Of a stretch of DNA of 64,000 nt, positions 51,487 through 61,064 are shown one piece after another; position 1 is the stretch's first letter, and each line of letters opens with the position of its first letter. Origin of the DNA: Mesorhizobium amorphae (GTDB taxonomy: Bacteria > Pseudomonadota > Alphaproteobacteria > Rhizobiales > Rhizobiaceae); assembly GCA_003240775.1 (NCBI GenBank), contig QFNI01000006.1, positions 57,530 to 121,529 on the forward strand, given 5' to 3'. Under the pieces are notes generated by a model, which saw only the letters and a list, made by a program, of their open reading frames with translations, did no database searches and was not told where the DNA came from. The translations under genes and the position numbers were made by a program.

Positions 51487-51554
51487 GCTTCTCTTACCTT
51501 GACGATGCCGCCGCAGCGGTTCTGGACGATGGAGACGTGGTGGGTGCCGTCCAT
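51483..51554 (-). CDS. Candidate 23-aa small ORF between ilvB and ilvN
   Basis: An ATG five bases after the ilvB stop opens a 23-codon frame (begins MDGTHHVSIVQNRCGGI, ends VKVREA) whose TGA overlaps the ilvN ATG as ATGA. Both edges are therefore in translational register with its neighbours. I do not recognise the peptide. It may be a small protein, a translational-coupling spacer or a remnant of a longer IlvN N-terminus. Confidence 0.4.
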   Translation of the reverse strand: MDGTHHVSIVQNRCGGIVKVREA

Positions 51555-51559
51555 CGCCC

Positions 51560-53341
51560 TCACACCAGAACCCTGTCCTTCGCGTCGATGGCCTTCGACA
51601 CCGCCTCGTCCGTCGCCTCGTCGGGCAGCAACATCTCGTTGTGCGCCTTGCCGGACGGGATCATCGGGAAGCAGTTGGCGAGGTTCGCCACGCGGCAGTC
51701 GAACAGCACGGGCTTGCGCACCTCCATCATCTCGCGGATGGCGTCGTCGAGCAGCCCCGGCTTGTCGCAGCGAATGCCGTGGCCGCCATAGGCTTCAGCG
51801 AGCTTCACGAAGTCGGGCATCGCCTCGGTGTAGGAGTGCGACAGGCGGTTGCCGTGCAGCAGCTGCTGCCACTGGCGGACCATGCCCATGTACTGATTGT
51901 TCAGGATGAAGATCTTGATCGGCGCTTCGTACTGAACCGCCGTCGAGATTTCCTGCATCGTCATCTGCACCGACGCGTCGCCTGCGATGTCGATGACCAG
52001 CGCATCCGGGTACGCGATCTGCACGCCGAGTGCCGCGGGCAACCCGTAGCCCATGGTGCCCAGGCCGCCGGACGTCATCCAGCGATTGGGTTCCTCGAAG
52101 CCGTAATACTGGGCGGCCCACATCTGGTGCTGGCCGACCTCGGTCGTGATGTAGGTCTTCTGCCCCTTGGTCAGCTCGTAGAGGCGCTGGATCGCATATT
52201 GCGGCATGATCACGTCCTCGTTCGGACGGAACGAGAGCGATCCGCGACGACGCCAGGCATCGACCGCATCCCACCAGGGCGCGAGCGCCTTGGGCTCGGG
52301 CTTGGGCCCCGCGCGCCACAAGCGCACCATGTCCTCGATCACTCCGCCGACATCGCCCAGGATCGGCACGTCGACGCGCACGTTCTTGTTGATGGAGGAT
52401 GGGTCGATATCGACGTGGATCTTGCGCGAATTGGGCGAGAAAGCGTTCAGGCGGCCGGTGATGCGGTCGTCGAAGCGCGCGCCCAGGCAGATCATGACGT
52501 CGCAGTCATGCATCGCCATGTTCGCCTCGTAGGTGCCGTGCATGCCGAGCATGCCCAGCCAGTTCGGCCCGCTCGCGGGATACGAGCCCAGGCCCATCAG
52601 GGTAGAGGTGATCGGGAAGTTGGTCAGCTCGACCAGTTCGCGCAGAGCGCGGCTTGCCTCCGGCCCCGAATTGATGACGCCGCCGCCCGTGTAGAAGACG
52701 GGACGCTTGGCGTTGCGCATCAGCTCGACCGCCTCGCGGATGCGATTCTGATCAGGCTCGACGCGCGGGCGATAGGACTTGCGCTTGGCGGTCTGCGGCG
52801 GCTCGTAGGTGCCGCGCGCGAACTGGATGTCCTTGGGGATGTCGACCACGACCGGACCGGGGCGGCCCGTGGTCGCGATGTGGAAGGCTTCGTGCAGGAT
52901 GCCGGCCAACTCGTTCACGTCCTTCACCAGCCAGTTGTGCTTGGTGCAGGGCCGCGTGATGCCGACCGTGTCGCATTCCTGGAACGCGTCCGAGCCGATG
53001 AGCGCGGTGGGAACCTGGCCGGTGATGCAGACGAGCGGGATCGAGTCCATCAGCGCGTCCTGCAGCGGCGTGACCGCATTGGTGGCGCCGGGGCCCGAGG
53101 TGACCAGCATCACGCCCGGCTTGCCGGTGGAGCGCGCATAGCCTTCCGCCGCATGCCCCGCGCCCTGCTCGTGGCGGACGAGGATGTGAGTGACCTCTTC
53201 CTGCTGGAAGAGCTCGTCGTAGATCGGCAGGACCGCGCCGCCGGGATAGCCGAACACATGGGCAACGCCGTTGTCCTTGAATGCCTGGACCACCATTTCG
53301 GCGCCCGTCATCTCGCGTCGGCCTGTCTCGTTCTCGCTCAT
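51560..53341 (-). CDS. ilvB: Acetolactate synthase, catalytic (large) subunit
   Basis: Thiamine-diphosphate enzyme giving acetolactate or acetohydroxybutyrate, the first common step of branched-chain synthesis. The 593-residue protein has the catalytic Glu in ILVRHEQGAGHAAEGYAR, the FAD-binding central domain, and the ThDP/Mg motif GDASVQMTMQEISTAVQYEA with the closing ILNNQYMGMVRQWQQ. The start MSENETG was chosen because the upstream frame lies in the leader. Preceded by an attenuator; followed by ilvN and lysE. Confidence 0.97.
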   Translation of the reverse strand: MSENETGRREMTGAEMVVQAFKDNGVAHVFGYPGGAVLPIYDELFQQEEVTHILVRHEQGAGHAAEGYARSTGKPGVMLVTSGPGATNAVTPLQDALMDSIPLVCITGQVPTALIGSDAFQECDTVGITRPCTKHNWLVKDVNELAGILHEAFHIATTGRPGPVVVDIPKDIQFARGTYEPPQTAKRKSYRPRVEPDQNRIREAVELMRNAKRPVFYTGGGVINSGPEASRALRELVELTNFPITSTLMGLGSYPASGPNWLGMLGMHGTYEANMAMHDCDVMICLGARFDDRITGRLNAFSPNSRKIHVDIDPSSINKNVRVDVPILGDVGGVIEDMVRLWRAGPKPEPKALAPWWDAVDAWRRRGSLSFRPNEDVIMPQYAIQRLYELTKGQKTYITTEVGQHQMWAAQYYGFEEPNRWMTSGGLGTMGYGLPAALGVQIAYPDALVIDIAGDASVQMTMQEISTAVQYEAPIKIFILNNQYMGMVRQWQQLLHGNRLSHSYTEAMPDFVKLAEAYGGHGIRCDKPGLLDDAIREMMEVRKPVLFDCRVANLANCFPMIPSGKAHNEMLLPDEATDEAVSKAIDAKDRVLV

Positions 53342-53384
53342 CGTCTTCTCGTTCCGGATTGGGGTATGGGGTCGTTCAGGCAAC

Positions 53385-53408
53385 AAAAAAGGCCCCCGAG
53401 GGAGCCTT
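53385..53408 (-). terminator. Attenuator terminator of ilvB
   Basis: AAGGCTCC, loop CTCG and GGGGCCTT (one G-U pair) followed by TTTT and then G, 43 bases before the ilvB ATG and after the leader peptide stop: the classical position of an attenuator. Confidence 0.85.
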
Positions 53409-53441
53409 GGTCTTCGCGCATGGGAGGCTGTCGCCCGGCGG

Positions 53442-53495
53442 TTACACCGCCTTGCCCACGCGCGCGCTTACGAGAATGAGACCCATCGACATCAT
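53442..53495 (-). CDS. ilvL: ilvB leader peptide
   Basis: A 17-codon frame MMSMGLILVSARVGKAV, with Leu-Ile-Leu-Val in the first half and further Val codons, ends 33 bases before the attenuator terminator. A GGCGGT-GTA-ACCGCC hairpin overlaps its stop codon and could be the pause hairpin. A longer in-frame ATG at 53507 (21 codons) exists, but falls inside the predicted -10. Control by charged Leu/Ile/Val tRNA is inferred from the codon run. Confidence 0.7.
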   Translation of the reverse strand: MMSMGLILVSARVGKAV

Positions 53496-53503
53496 GGCGA
53501 CCC

Positions 53504-53532
53504 GCATAGCCTGCCGACTGACACGATGTCAA
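53504..53532 (-). promoter_or_regulatory. Promoter of the ilvB leader
   Basis: TTGACA (53527-53532) and CTATGC (53504-53509) are 17 bases apart. The predicted +1 is about 53497-53495, at or next to the A of the leader ATG. Confidence 0.7.
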
Positions 53533-53618
53533 TCGGTGCAAGCCAGCATTTAACCCGGCGAGAACCATCGGCTCACACGTGAAATTAAGCCGGTATTCCT
53601 ATCGTCGCCTTCGCACAG

Positions 53619-55481
53619 TTGCGGGAGGCCGTCATCGACGCGCAGCAGAACTCGGCGCCGTCCGATCGGCGCGACCAGACCCAGCGCGACCGCCGGGTGC
53701 TCGGCCATGTGGTGTCGTGCGACGGAGCGCGCGCCGTGGTCAGCGCGGTGGCCGACACACGCGAGAACTCAGGCGTGGACAACTGGATCGTCGGCCGGAT
53801 GGTCTCGATCAACCTCGGCGAAGCGCGCACGGTCGGGCTCGTCTACCATGTGTCCAAAACGGATGGCCCTTGGCGGGACGACGATGAGAACCACATCGAG
53901 GTCAAGATCGAGCTGATCGGCGAAGTGCGGGACACCGGTCCGCGCGAGGCGCCCGTCTTCGACCGCGGCATCACGCTCTACCCTCACATCGGTGCCATCG
54001 CCCACCGCATCCGCTCGCGCGATTTGGCTGCCGTCTACGACCTTGCGGGACGCCGCTCGATCACGGTGGGTGCGCTGTCCCAAGATGGGGAGATCGCGGC
54101 CAACATCGCCATCGACGACACGCTCGCGCGGCACTTCGCGGTGGTCGGCACGACCGGCGTCGGCAAGTCGACCGCCGTCTCTCTTCTGCTGCGCAAGACG
54201 CTGGAAGCCCGGCCCGACCTGCGCGTGCTGATCCTCGACCCGCACAACGAGTTCGCGGCATCTCTGCCCGAACACGCGGTTCGGATCGGCACGCACAATC
54301 TCGATCTGCCCTTCTGGCTTTTCCGTCTGGACGAGCTGAGCGAGGTCCTGTTTCGGGGCCGCGAGCCGGTGCCGGAAGAGCTCGAGATGCTGCGCGACCT
54401 TATCCCGGCGGCCAAGCAGGCCTATCGCTCGGCGGGCAATGGCGCTCCGCTGCGCCGCGCTGGCTCCGACGGCTTCACCGCCGACACGCCCGTTCCCTAC
54501 CGCATGGCAGATCTCTTGCGGATGCTCGACGAGCGCATGGGCGCGCTCGACGGGCGCACCGACCGCCCCTACCTGCGCGCGCTTCGCACTCGCATCGCTT
54601 CCGCACTGTCCGATCCCAACTACCGCTTCATGTTCGCGAGCCGCCTGATCGAGGATTCGATCCAGGAAACCATCGGCATGATCTTCCGCATTCCCCACAA
54701 CAACCGCTCGATCACCTGCTTCGAGATGGCGGGCATGCCGTCCGAGGCGGTGAACTCGGTGTGCTCGGTGCTCGCGCGCCTGGCCTTCGACGTGGCGACC
54801 TGGAGCGAAGGGCGGCTGAAGCTGCTTCTGATGTGCGAGGAAGCGCATCGCTACATGCCCGCCGACCCGCGGCTCGGCTTCGCGCCCACGCGCCACGCGC
54901 TGTCGCGCATCGCCAAGGAGGGCCGCAAATATAGCTGCTATCTCGGCGTCGTCACCCAGCGGCCGGGTGAACTCGACCCCACCGTTCTCTCGCAGTGTTC
55001 CACGGTCTTCGCCATGCGCCTCGCCAACGAGGCGGATCAGGCGATCATCCGCTCGGCCATCGCGGACTCCTCTGCTTCCAGCCTGTCGTTTCTGTCGTCC
55101 ATGGGTCAGCGCGAGGCCATCGCATTCGGCGAGGGCGTGGCAGCCACGATGCGGCTGAAGTTCGAAGAGGTCCATGCCGCCCGCATCCCCGGTTCCCATC
55201 GCGATGCCGAGGCCGACGAGGATGCTGGCGAAGTCGATCTCGCGGAGATCGTCGAGCGCCTGCGCAGTCTCGGCCGCTCGGCGGCAGCGCCCGCGTCAGC
55301 CGCGGAACCCTTGCGCCAGACCGCCGACCTCTTGCGACAGGCTGGCGACCCCGAGCGCTCCGTGAGCCGCCCCGCGCCATCCTTCGAGCCCCAGCCGGCC
55401 CCCCAGCGGCAATGGGTGGAAGACGATTTCGGACCCATCACCAGCCGTGCAAGCAGCTTCGGTTTCCGCAACAAGAGCTGA
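53619..55481 (+). CDS. HerA-like ATPase (DUF87)
   Basis: A 620-residue ring ATPase of the HerA/FtsK clade: an N-terminal HAS-barrel-like domain (VLGHVVSCDGARAVVSAV), Walker A GTTGVGKST (177-185), LILDPHNEFAAS, LLLMCEEAHRYMPAD (Walker B) and a VVTQRPGELDPTVLSQC sensor segment, with an acidic/Ala-rich C-terminal tail. In archaea HerA works with NurA nuclease in end resection; bacterial homologues are found in defence systems and alone. No NurA, SIR2 or DUF4297 partner is adjacent here. The start is uncertain: TTG 53619 without a good SD, or GTG 53697 at the barrel. Confidence 0.85.
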   Translation: MREAVIDAQQNSAPSDRRDQTQRDRRVLGHVVSCDGARAVVSAVADTRENSGVDNWIVGRMVSINLGEARTVGLVYHVSKTDGPWRDDDENHIEVKIELIGEVRDTGPREAPVFDRGITLYPHIGAIAHRIRSRDLAAVYDLAGRRSITVGALSQDGEIAANIAIDDTLARHFAVVGTTGVGKSTAVSLLLRKTLEARPDLRVLILDPHNEFAASLPEHAVRIGTHNLDLPFWLFRLDELSEVLFRGREPVPEELEMLRDLIPAAKQAYRSAGNGAPLRRAGSDGFTADTPVPYRMADLLRMLDERMGALDGRTDRPYLRALRTRIASALSDPNYRFMFASRLIEDSIQETIGMIFRIPHNNRSITCFEMAGMPSEAVNSVCSVLARLAFDVATWSEGRLKLLLMCEEAHRYMPADPRLGFAPTRHALSRIAKEGRKYSCYLGVVTQRPGELDPTVLSQCSTVFAMRLANEADQAIIRSAIADSSASSLSFLSSMGQREAIAFGEGVAATMRLKFEEVHAARIPGSHRDAEADEDAGEVDLAEIVERLRSLGRSAAAPASAAEPLRQTADLLRQAGDPERSVSRPAPSFEPQPAPQRQWVEDDFGPITSRASSFGFRNKS

Positions 55482-55504
55482 TCGCTTGCTCCCATCGACG
55501 GACG

Positions 55505-55534
55505 AAACCGGCCTCGGGAGACCGAGGCCGGTTT
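55505..55534 (+). terminator. Terminator between the HerA-like and diguanylate cyclase genes
   Basis: AAACCGGCCTCGG, loop GAGA and CCGAGGCCGGTTT form a 13-bp perfect stem, followed by CTCGTTTGC; it lies in the convergent interval. Confidence 0.85.
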
Positions 55535-55560
55535 CTCGTTTGCAAGGGGTTATTATGCGC

Positions 55561-56352
55561 TCACGCGCAGATGCGGTTGCGGCCCTGGCGCTTGGCTTCA
55601 TAAAGCTGCTGATCGGCCCGGCGGAACAGGTCTTCTGCGCTTTCGCGCCCGTCCCAAACCGCCAAGCCAACGCTGGTGGTCACCCGCAGGCGCACATTGC
55701 CCGAAAGAATCGTCAGCCCGGCGATCGCGCGACGGATGCGCTCGGCGAGCTTGGCCAGCAGCTCCGCGTCGATGTTGGGGCCCACCACCGCGAATTCCTC
55801 GCCGCCGAGGCGCGCCACCACGTCATGAAAGCGCGTGAGATCCTTGAGCGTGCGGGCGACCGCGCGCAGCACTTCGTCGCCCACATCGTGACCGTGCTGG
55901 TCGTTGACCTGCTTGAAATGGTCGAGGTCGAGCAGCATCAGCCCGATCGGCTTGTTGATTCGGCCGAACTCCGCGAGATATTCGCGCAGCGCGTCGTCGA
56001 AATAGCGACGGTTCTGCACACCGGTCAGACTGTCGGTGAGTGCTGCCTGCTCAAGCGATTCCGAGCGGGCCGAGAGGGACGCGGTGATGGCGCGTAGCTT
56101 GTTCTCTTCCTGTGCCTGCGTGCGCAGAAGCGGGTAGATGAAGAACACGCCGAAAACGATGGCGGTAGCGATCAGCACGCCCGCCGCAAACAGAAGCTGC
56201 CCGAGATATTGCGAAGCGCCTGCCACGTCCGCCATGGCGGACGCGTTCACCACGGTTTCCAGCACGCCATAGGCGTGCAGCGTCACCATCCCCGAGGCGA
56301 GGATGATCGTGATGAACACGAAGAATGCCAGCTCGGATCTGTGAAAGCTCAT
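55561..56352 (-). CDS. Membrane diguanylate cyclase (GGDEF)
   Basis: Makes cyclic di-GMP from two GTP. The 263-residue protein has two membrane helices (about residues 8-30 and 50-75) and a GGDEF domain with active GGEEF at 183-187 and the inhibitory I-site RFHD at 174-177, five residues before it, so the enzyme should be active and product-inhibited. The short periplasmic loop between the helices is the only sensor region. It is convergent with the HerA-like gene. Confidence 0.93.
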   Translation of the reverse strand: MSFHRSELAFFVFITIILASGMVTLHAYGVLETVVNASAMADVAGASQYLGQLLFAAGVLIATAIVFGVFFIYPLLRTQAQEENKLRAITASLSARSESLEQAALTDSLTGVQNRRYFDDALREYLAEFGRINKPIGLMLLDLDHFKQVNDQHGHDVGDEVLRAVARTLKDLTRFHDVVARLGGEEFAVVGPNIDAELLAKLAERIRRAIAGLTILSGNVRLRVTTSVGLAVWDGRESAEDLFRRADQQLYEAKRQGRNRICA

Positions 56353-56452
56353 TCGTTTCCACTCTCCTCCCCAGCCCTGGGACTTATCGCACCGAGCATC
56401 TTACGGACCGTAAACAGGACCGCAGCAATCCAGAAATCGCCCGCAAGTTGCA

Positions 56453-57352
56453 TCAGGCAGAGATTTTGCCGAAGGCTTCCCCTGGCCCCGCAAAGTGTTG
56501 CCATTCCCCGCCGAACTGGTTTCGGAACCACGTCGATTGGCGTTTGGCATACTGATGAGTTGCAACTTTCGATTGCGCTATCGCCGCCTCAAGGGACAAT
56601 TTTCCTGCCGCATGGTCAAGCAATTGTCGGAGGCCGATGGCCTTGAGCGATGGCGCTGCGGGATCGGGCACAAGAGACGCGACCCGCACCGCTTCATCGA
56701 GCGCGCCTTCGGCCATCATCGCGTCGAAACGTCGGTCGATGCGCTCGCGCAGAAGCGGGCGCGGCGGCTCGAGCACAACGCGGATTGCACCCGAAACGAG
56801 CGGTGTCGCGGGAGCGCTCTGCCATTCGCGCAACGGGCGCCCCGTCGCGTCCCACACTTCCAGCGCGCGGACGAGCCTTTGCCCATCGGTCGGCGCGAGA
56901 ATGGCGGCACCCGACGGATCGCGGTCGGCCAATTCGGCGTGCAGGGCGACAGCACCATGCTCGACCAGACGATCCCGCCAGAACGCCCGCACATCCGCCG
57001 GAATGTCAGGCAAGACGGCCAGCCCCTCCGTCAGTGCCTTGAAGTAGAGCCCCGTTCCACCGACGAAGATCGCACGACGCCGGAGCGCACCCTCTTCGAC
57101 AAGCCGCACGACATCATCGAGCCAAGCGCCGACCGAATAGGAGCGCTGCGGCGGGACGTGCCCGTAGAGCAGATGCGGCACCCGCTCGGTGGCCTTGAGG
57201 CTTGGCCGGGCGGAAAGGATGCGCAGCCCGTCATAGACCTGCATCGAATCCGCATTCACGATCAGGCCGTCGAGGCGCTCGGCCAGTTCGAGAGCGAGCG
57301 CCGACTTGCCGCTCGCGGTCGGCCCGGCTAACAGGATCGCGTTTTCGATCAG
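56453..57352 (-). CDS. miaA: tRNA dimethylallyltransferase
   Basis: Adds the dimethylallyl group to A37 of tRNAs reading UNN codons. The roughly 299-residue protein has the P-loop LLAGPTASGKSALALELAE near the start, VNADSMQVYDGLRILSARPS, and the closing THQYAKRQSTWFRNQF. No ATG, GTG or TTG precedes the P-loop closely: the nearest in-frame candidates are CTG 57352 (just before IENAILLAG, with AGGA ten bases upstream) or GTG 57400, which would overlap the divergent serB. The start is therefore unresolved. Confidence 0.88.
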   Translation of the reverse strand: MIENAILLAGPTASGKSALALELAERLDGLIVNADSMQVYDGLRILSARPSLKATERVPHLLYGHVPPQRSYSVGAWLDDVVRLVEEGALRRRAIFVGGTGLYFKALTEGLAVLPDIPADVRAFWRDRLVEHGAVALHAELADRDPSGAAILAPTDGQRLVRALEVWDATGRPLREWQSAPATPLVSGAIRVVLEPPRPLLRERIDRRFDAMMAEGALDEAVRVASLVPDPAAPSLKAIGLRQLLDHAAGKLSLEAAIAQSKVATHQYAKRQSTWFRNQFGGEWQHFAGPGEAFGKISA

Positions 57353-57370
57353 CGGTGCTCGTTCCTGCCC

Positions 57371-58258
57371 ATGACCTTTGTCGCCATCCTGATCGCCCAC
57401 CCCGACAGTTCCGTGCTGACCCAAGTCCTCGCCCGTAACGCGCAAGCCGCGCTGGGCGCAAGCGCGCCGCATTGGCTGAGCGAAGGCGAGGCGTGCGAGT
57501 TCGCTCTCCCCTCGGGCCTTCGAAACGCCGAGGCCGAGCACGCTCTGCGCTCAGTGGTCGACGGCGCGCCGATCGATGTTGCCGTGATATCGGCTGCGAA
57601 CCGCCGCAAGCGGTTGCTGATCGCGGACATGGACTCCACCATCATCGGCCAGGAATGCATCGACGAACTGGCCGACGAGGTCGGGCTGAAGGAGAAGGTC
57701 GCTTCGATCACCGAGCGCGCCATGCGCGGCGAGATCGCCTTCGAGCCAGCCTTGCGCGAGCGCGTGGCGCTTCTGGCAGGGCTGGAAGAAACGGTGATCG
57801 CGCGCATCCTCGACCAGCGCATCCACCTGGCATCCGGCGCGCGCGCGCTCGTCGCCACCATGCGCGCGAGCGGCGCGTGGACCATGCTGGTGTCCGGCGG
57901 CTTCGAAGCCTTCACCAAGCCGATCGCCACGCGCGTGGGGTTCGACGAGCAGCAGGCGAACCGTCTGCTGACGGAGAACGGTCATCTCTCGGGCCAAGTC
58001 GCCGAGCCGATCCTGGGACGCGCGGCAAAGGCTGCGGCTCTCGATGCCGCGGTGAAGCGTCTGGGGCTCGACCCCAAAGACACGCTCGCCGTGGGCGATG
58101 GCGCAAACGACCTCGACATGATCGGCGCGGCAGGGCTCGGCGTCGCGATCCACGCCAAGCCTGCGGTGGCACAGGCTGCACCCGTGCGGATCGACCACGG
58201 CGATCTCACCGCACTTCTGTTCCTGCAGGGCTATCGCCGGTCAGACTTCCGAGCCTGA
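57371..58258 (+). CDS. serB: Phosphoserine phosphatase
   Basis: Last step of serine synthesis. The 295-residue protein has an N-terminal ACT-like domain (about residues 1-75) and a HAD domain: LIADMDSTIIGQECIDELA (nucleophile Asp), MLVSGGFEAFTKP and VGDGANDLDMIGAAG. It is head-to-head with miaA, the two starts being 19 bases apart or overlapping. There is no strong SD before the ATG. Confidence 0.95.
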   Translation: MTFVAILIAHPDSSVLTQVLARNAQAALGASAPHWLSEGEACEFALPSGLRNAEAEHALRSVVDGAPIDVAVISAANRRKRLLIADMDSTIIGQECIDELADEVGLKEKVASITERAMRGEIAFEPALRERVALLAGLEETVIARILDQRIHLASGARALVATMRASGAWTMLVSGGFEAFTKPIATRVGFDEQQANRLLTENGHLSGQVAEPILGRAAKAAALDAAVKRLGLDPKDTLAVGDGANDLDMIGAAGLGVAIHAKPAVAQAAPVRIDHGDLTALLFLQGYRRSDFRA

Positions 58259-58282
58259 GGCCGACGCCAAGCTGCGTCGGCC
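58259..58282. terminator. Hairpin between convergent serB and degP
   Basis: GGCCGACGC, loop CAAGCT and GCGTCGGCC form a 9-bp stem at the end of serB; no T-run follows. Confidence 0.4.
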
Positions 58283-58301
58283 GGCATCCCGGACGAGTGC
58301 T

Positions 58302-59861
<1,560 letters not shown>

Positions 59862-59926
59862 CCAACAGGCTCCGGGTTGGAAAAGGGCGGCACGAGGCCG
59901 CCCGATTACCTGTGATGATTACGGCG

Positions 59927-59968
59927 CGTTTGCGGTCTTGCAAACGGATACGGAGATAAAACCTCCGT
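59927..59968 (-). other. Two adjacent hairpins between hflC and degP
   Basis: CGTTTGC-GGTCTT-GCAAACG (59927-59946) and ACGGAG-ATAAAAC-CTCCGT (59950-59968) as written on the plus strand. On the minus strand the second precedes the first after the hflC stop. Without T-runs they may be processing or partial terminator structures. Confidence 0.4.
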
Positions 59969-59990
59969 CATCCCTTACGCTTTGCCGGCC

Positions 59991-61064
59991 TCAGGGATTG
60001 CCTGCAACATCCGGCGTCGCCGGCTCGGCGCTCGCCTCGGGCGTCGTGGCAGGAGCCGGGGCAGCGGGCGCTCCAGGAGCGGGTGGCGCAGCGGGAGCCG
60101 TCTCGGGCGCGGTGCCATCGGCGGGCGGTGCGATCGCCGGCGCGGGCGCCGTCGAGGCAGGCGACGCCGGAGGAGGCAGCGCGCCGTTCTGCGGGTTCAG
60201 GAAGAACCGGAAGAACTCGCTGGTCGGCGAAAGCACCATGGTCGTGCTGTCGGACCGCAAGGCCTGCGCGTAAGCCGTCATCGAGCGGTAGAACTCGAAG
60301 AAGGCTGGATCGCGCTCAAAGGCCCCCGCGAAGATGGCGTTGCGCTGGGCATCGCCCTGACCGCGCAGGATCTCGCCTTCGCGCTGGGCAGCCGCCGTGA
60401 TCTCCACCACTTCGCGATCCGCGCGGGCGCGGATGCGCTGGGCGGCTTCCCGGCCCCTCGCTCGCAGCCGCTCGGCTTCGGCCAGGCGCTCGGCGCGCAT
60501 GCGGTCATAGGTCTGCTGGGAAACCTCAGCCGTCAGATCGGTGCGGCGGATGCGGACATCCTCGATCGCGATACCAAGCGAGGCCGCATCCGGCGTGATC
60601 TGCTCGCGCACCTCACGCATCATTGTCGCGCGCTCTTCGGACAGTGCGGACTCAAAACCGCGCACGCCGTAGACGCGGCGGAGCGCTGCGTCGAGACGGG
60701 TGCGCAGACGCTGCTCGGCCAGCGTGGTCGAGCCCGAAACCGACTGGCGGAACAGGCGCGCATTGGCGATGCGGTAGGCGACGAACGCGTCCACTTCGTA
60801 GAAACGGCCGCCCGACACCTGGACGCGGATGTTGTCTAGATCGAAGCGCATCACGCGGTCCTCGATCATCTGCACGTTGTCCGCTTCGAAGAACGGGAAC
60901 GGCGCCTTGAAGTAGAGGCCGGGCTCGGACTTCACGTCGACGATCTCGCCGAAGCGCAGCACGATGGCCTGCTGGCGCTCGTTCACCACGAAGATGGACG
61001 ACCACACGAGGAACAGGATGACGGCAAGGCCGATGCCGATGATGGGAAGACGGTTGGCCAGCAT
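59991..61064 (-). CDS. hflC: Protease modulator HflC
   Basis: SPFH/stomatin-type membrane protein that with HflK forms a cage around FtsH and limits its proteolysis. The 357-residue protein has one N-terminal membrane helix (RLPIIGIGLAVILFLVWSSIFVV), the SPFH domain and helical segment (RMRAERLAEAERLRARGREA). A C-terminal Pro/Ala-rich tail of about 65 residues after NPQNGALPPP is longer than in E. coli HflC. The start overlaps the hflK stop (ATGA). Confidence 0.95.
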   Translation of the reverse strand: MLANRLPIIGIGLAVILFLVWSSIFVVNERQQAIVLRFGEIVDVKSEPGLYFKAPFPFFEADNVQMIEDRVMRFDLDNIRVQVSGGRFYEVDAFVAYRIANARLFRQSVSGSTTLAEQRLRTRLDAALRRVYGVRGFESALSEERATMMREVREQITPDAASLGIAIEDVRIRRTDLTAEVSQQTYDRMRAERLAEAERLRARGREAAQRIRARADREVVEITAAAQREGEILRGQGDAQRNAIFAGAFERDPAFFEFYRSMTAYAQALRSDSTTMVLSPTSEFFRFFLNPQNGALPPPASPASTAPAPAIAPPADGTAPETAPAAPPAPGAPAAPAPATTPEASAEPATPDVAGNP

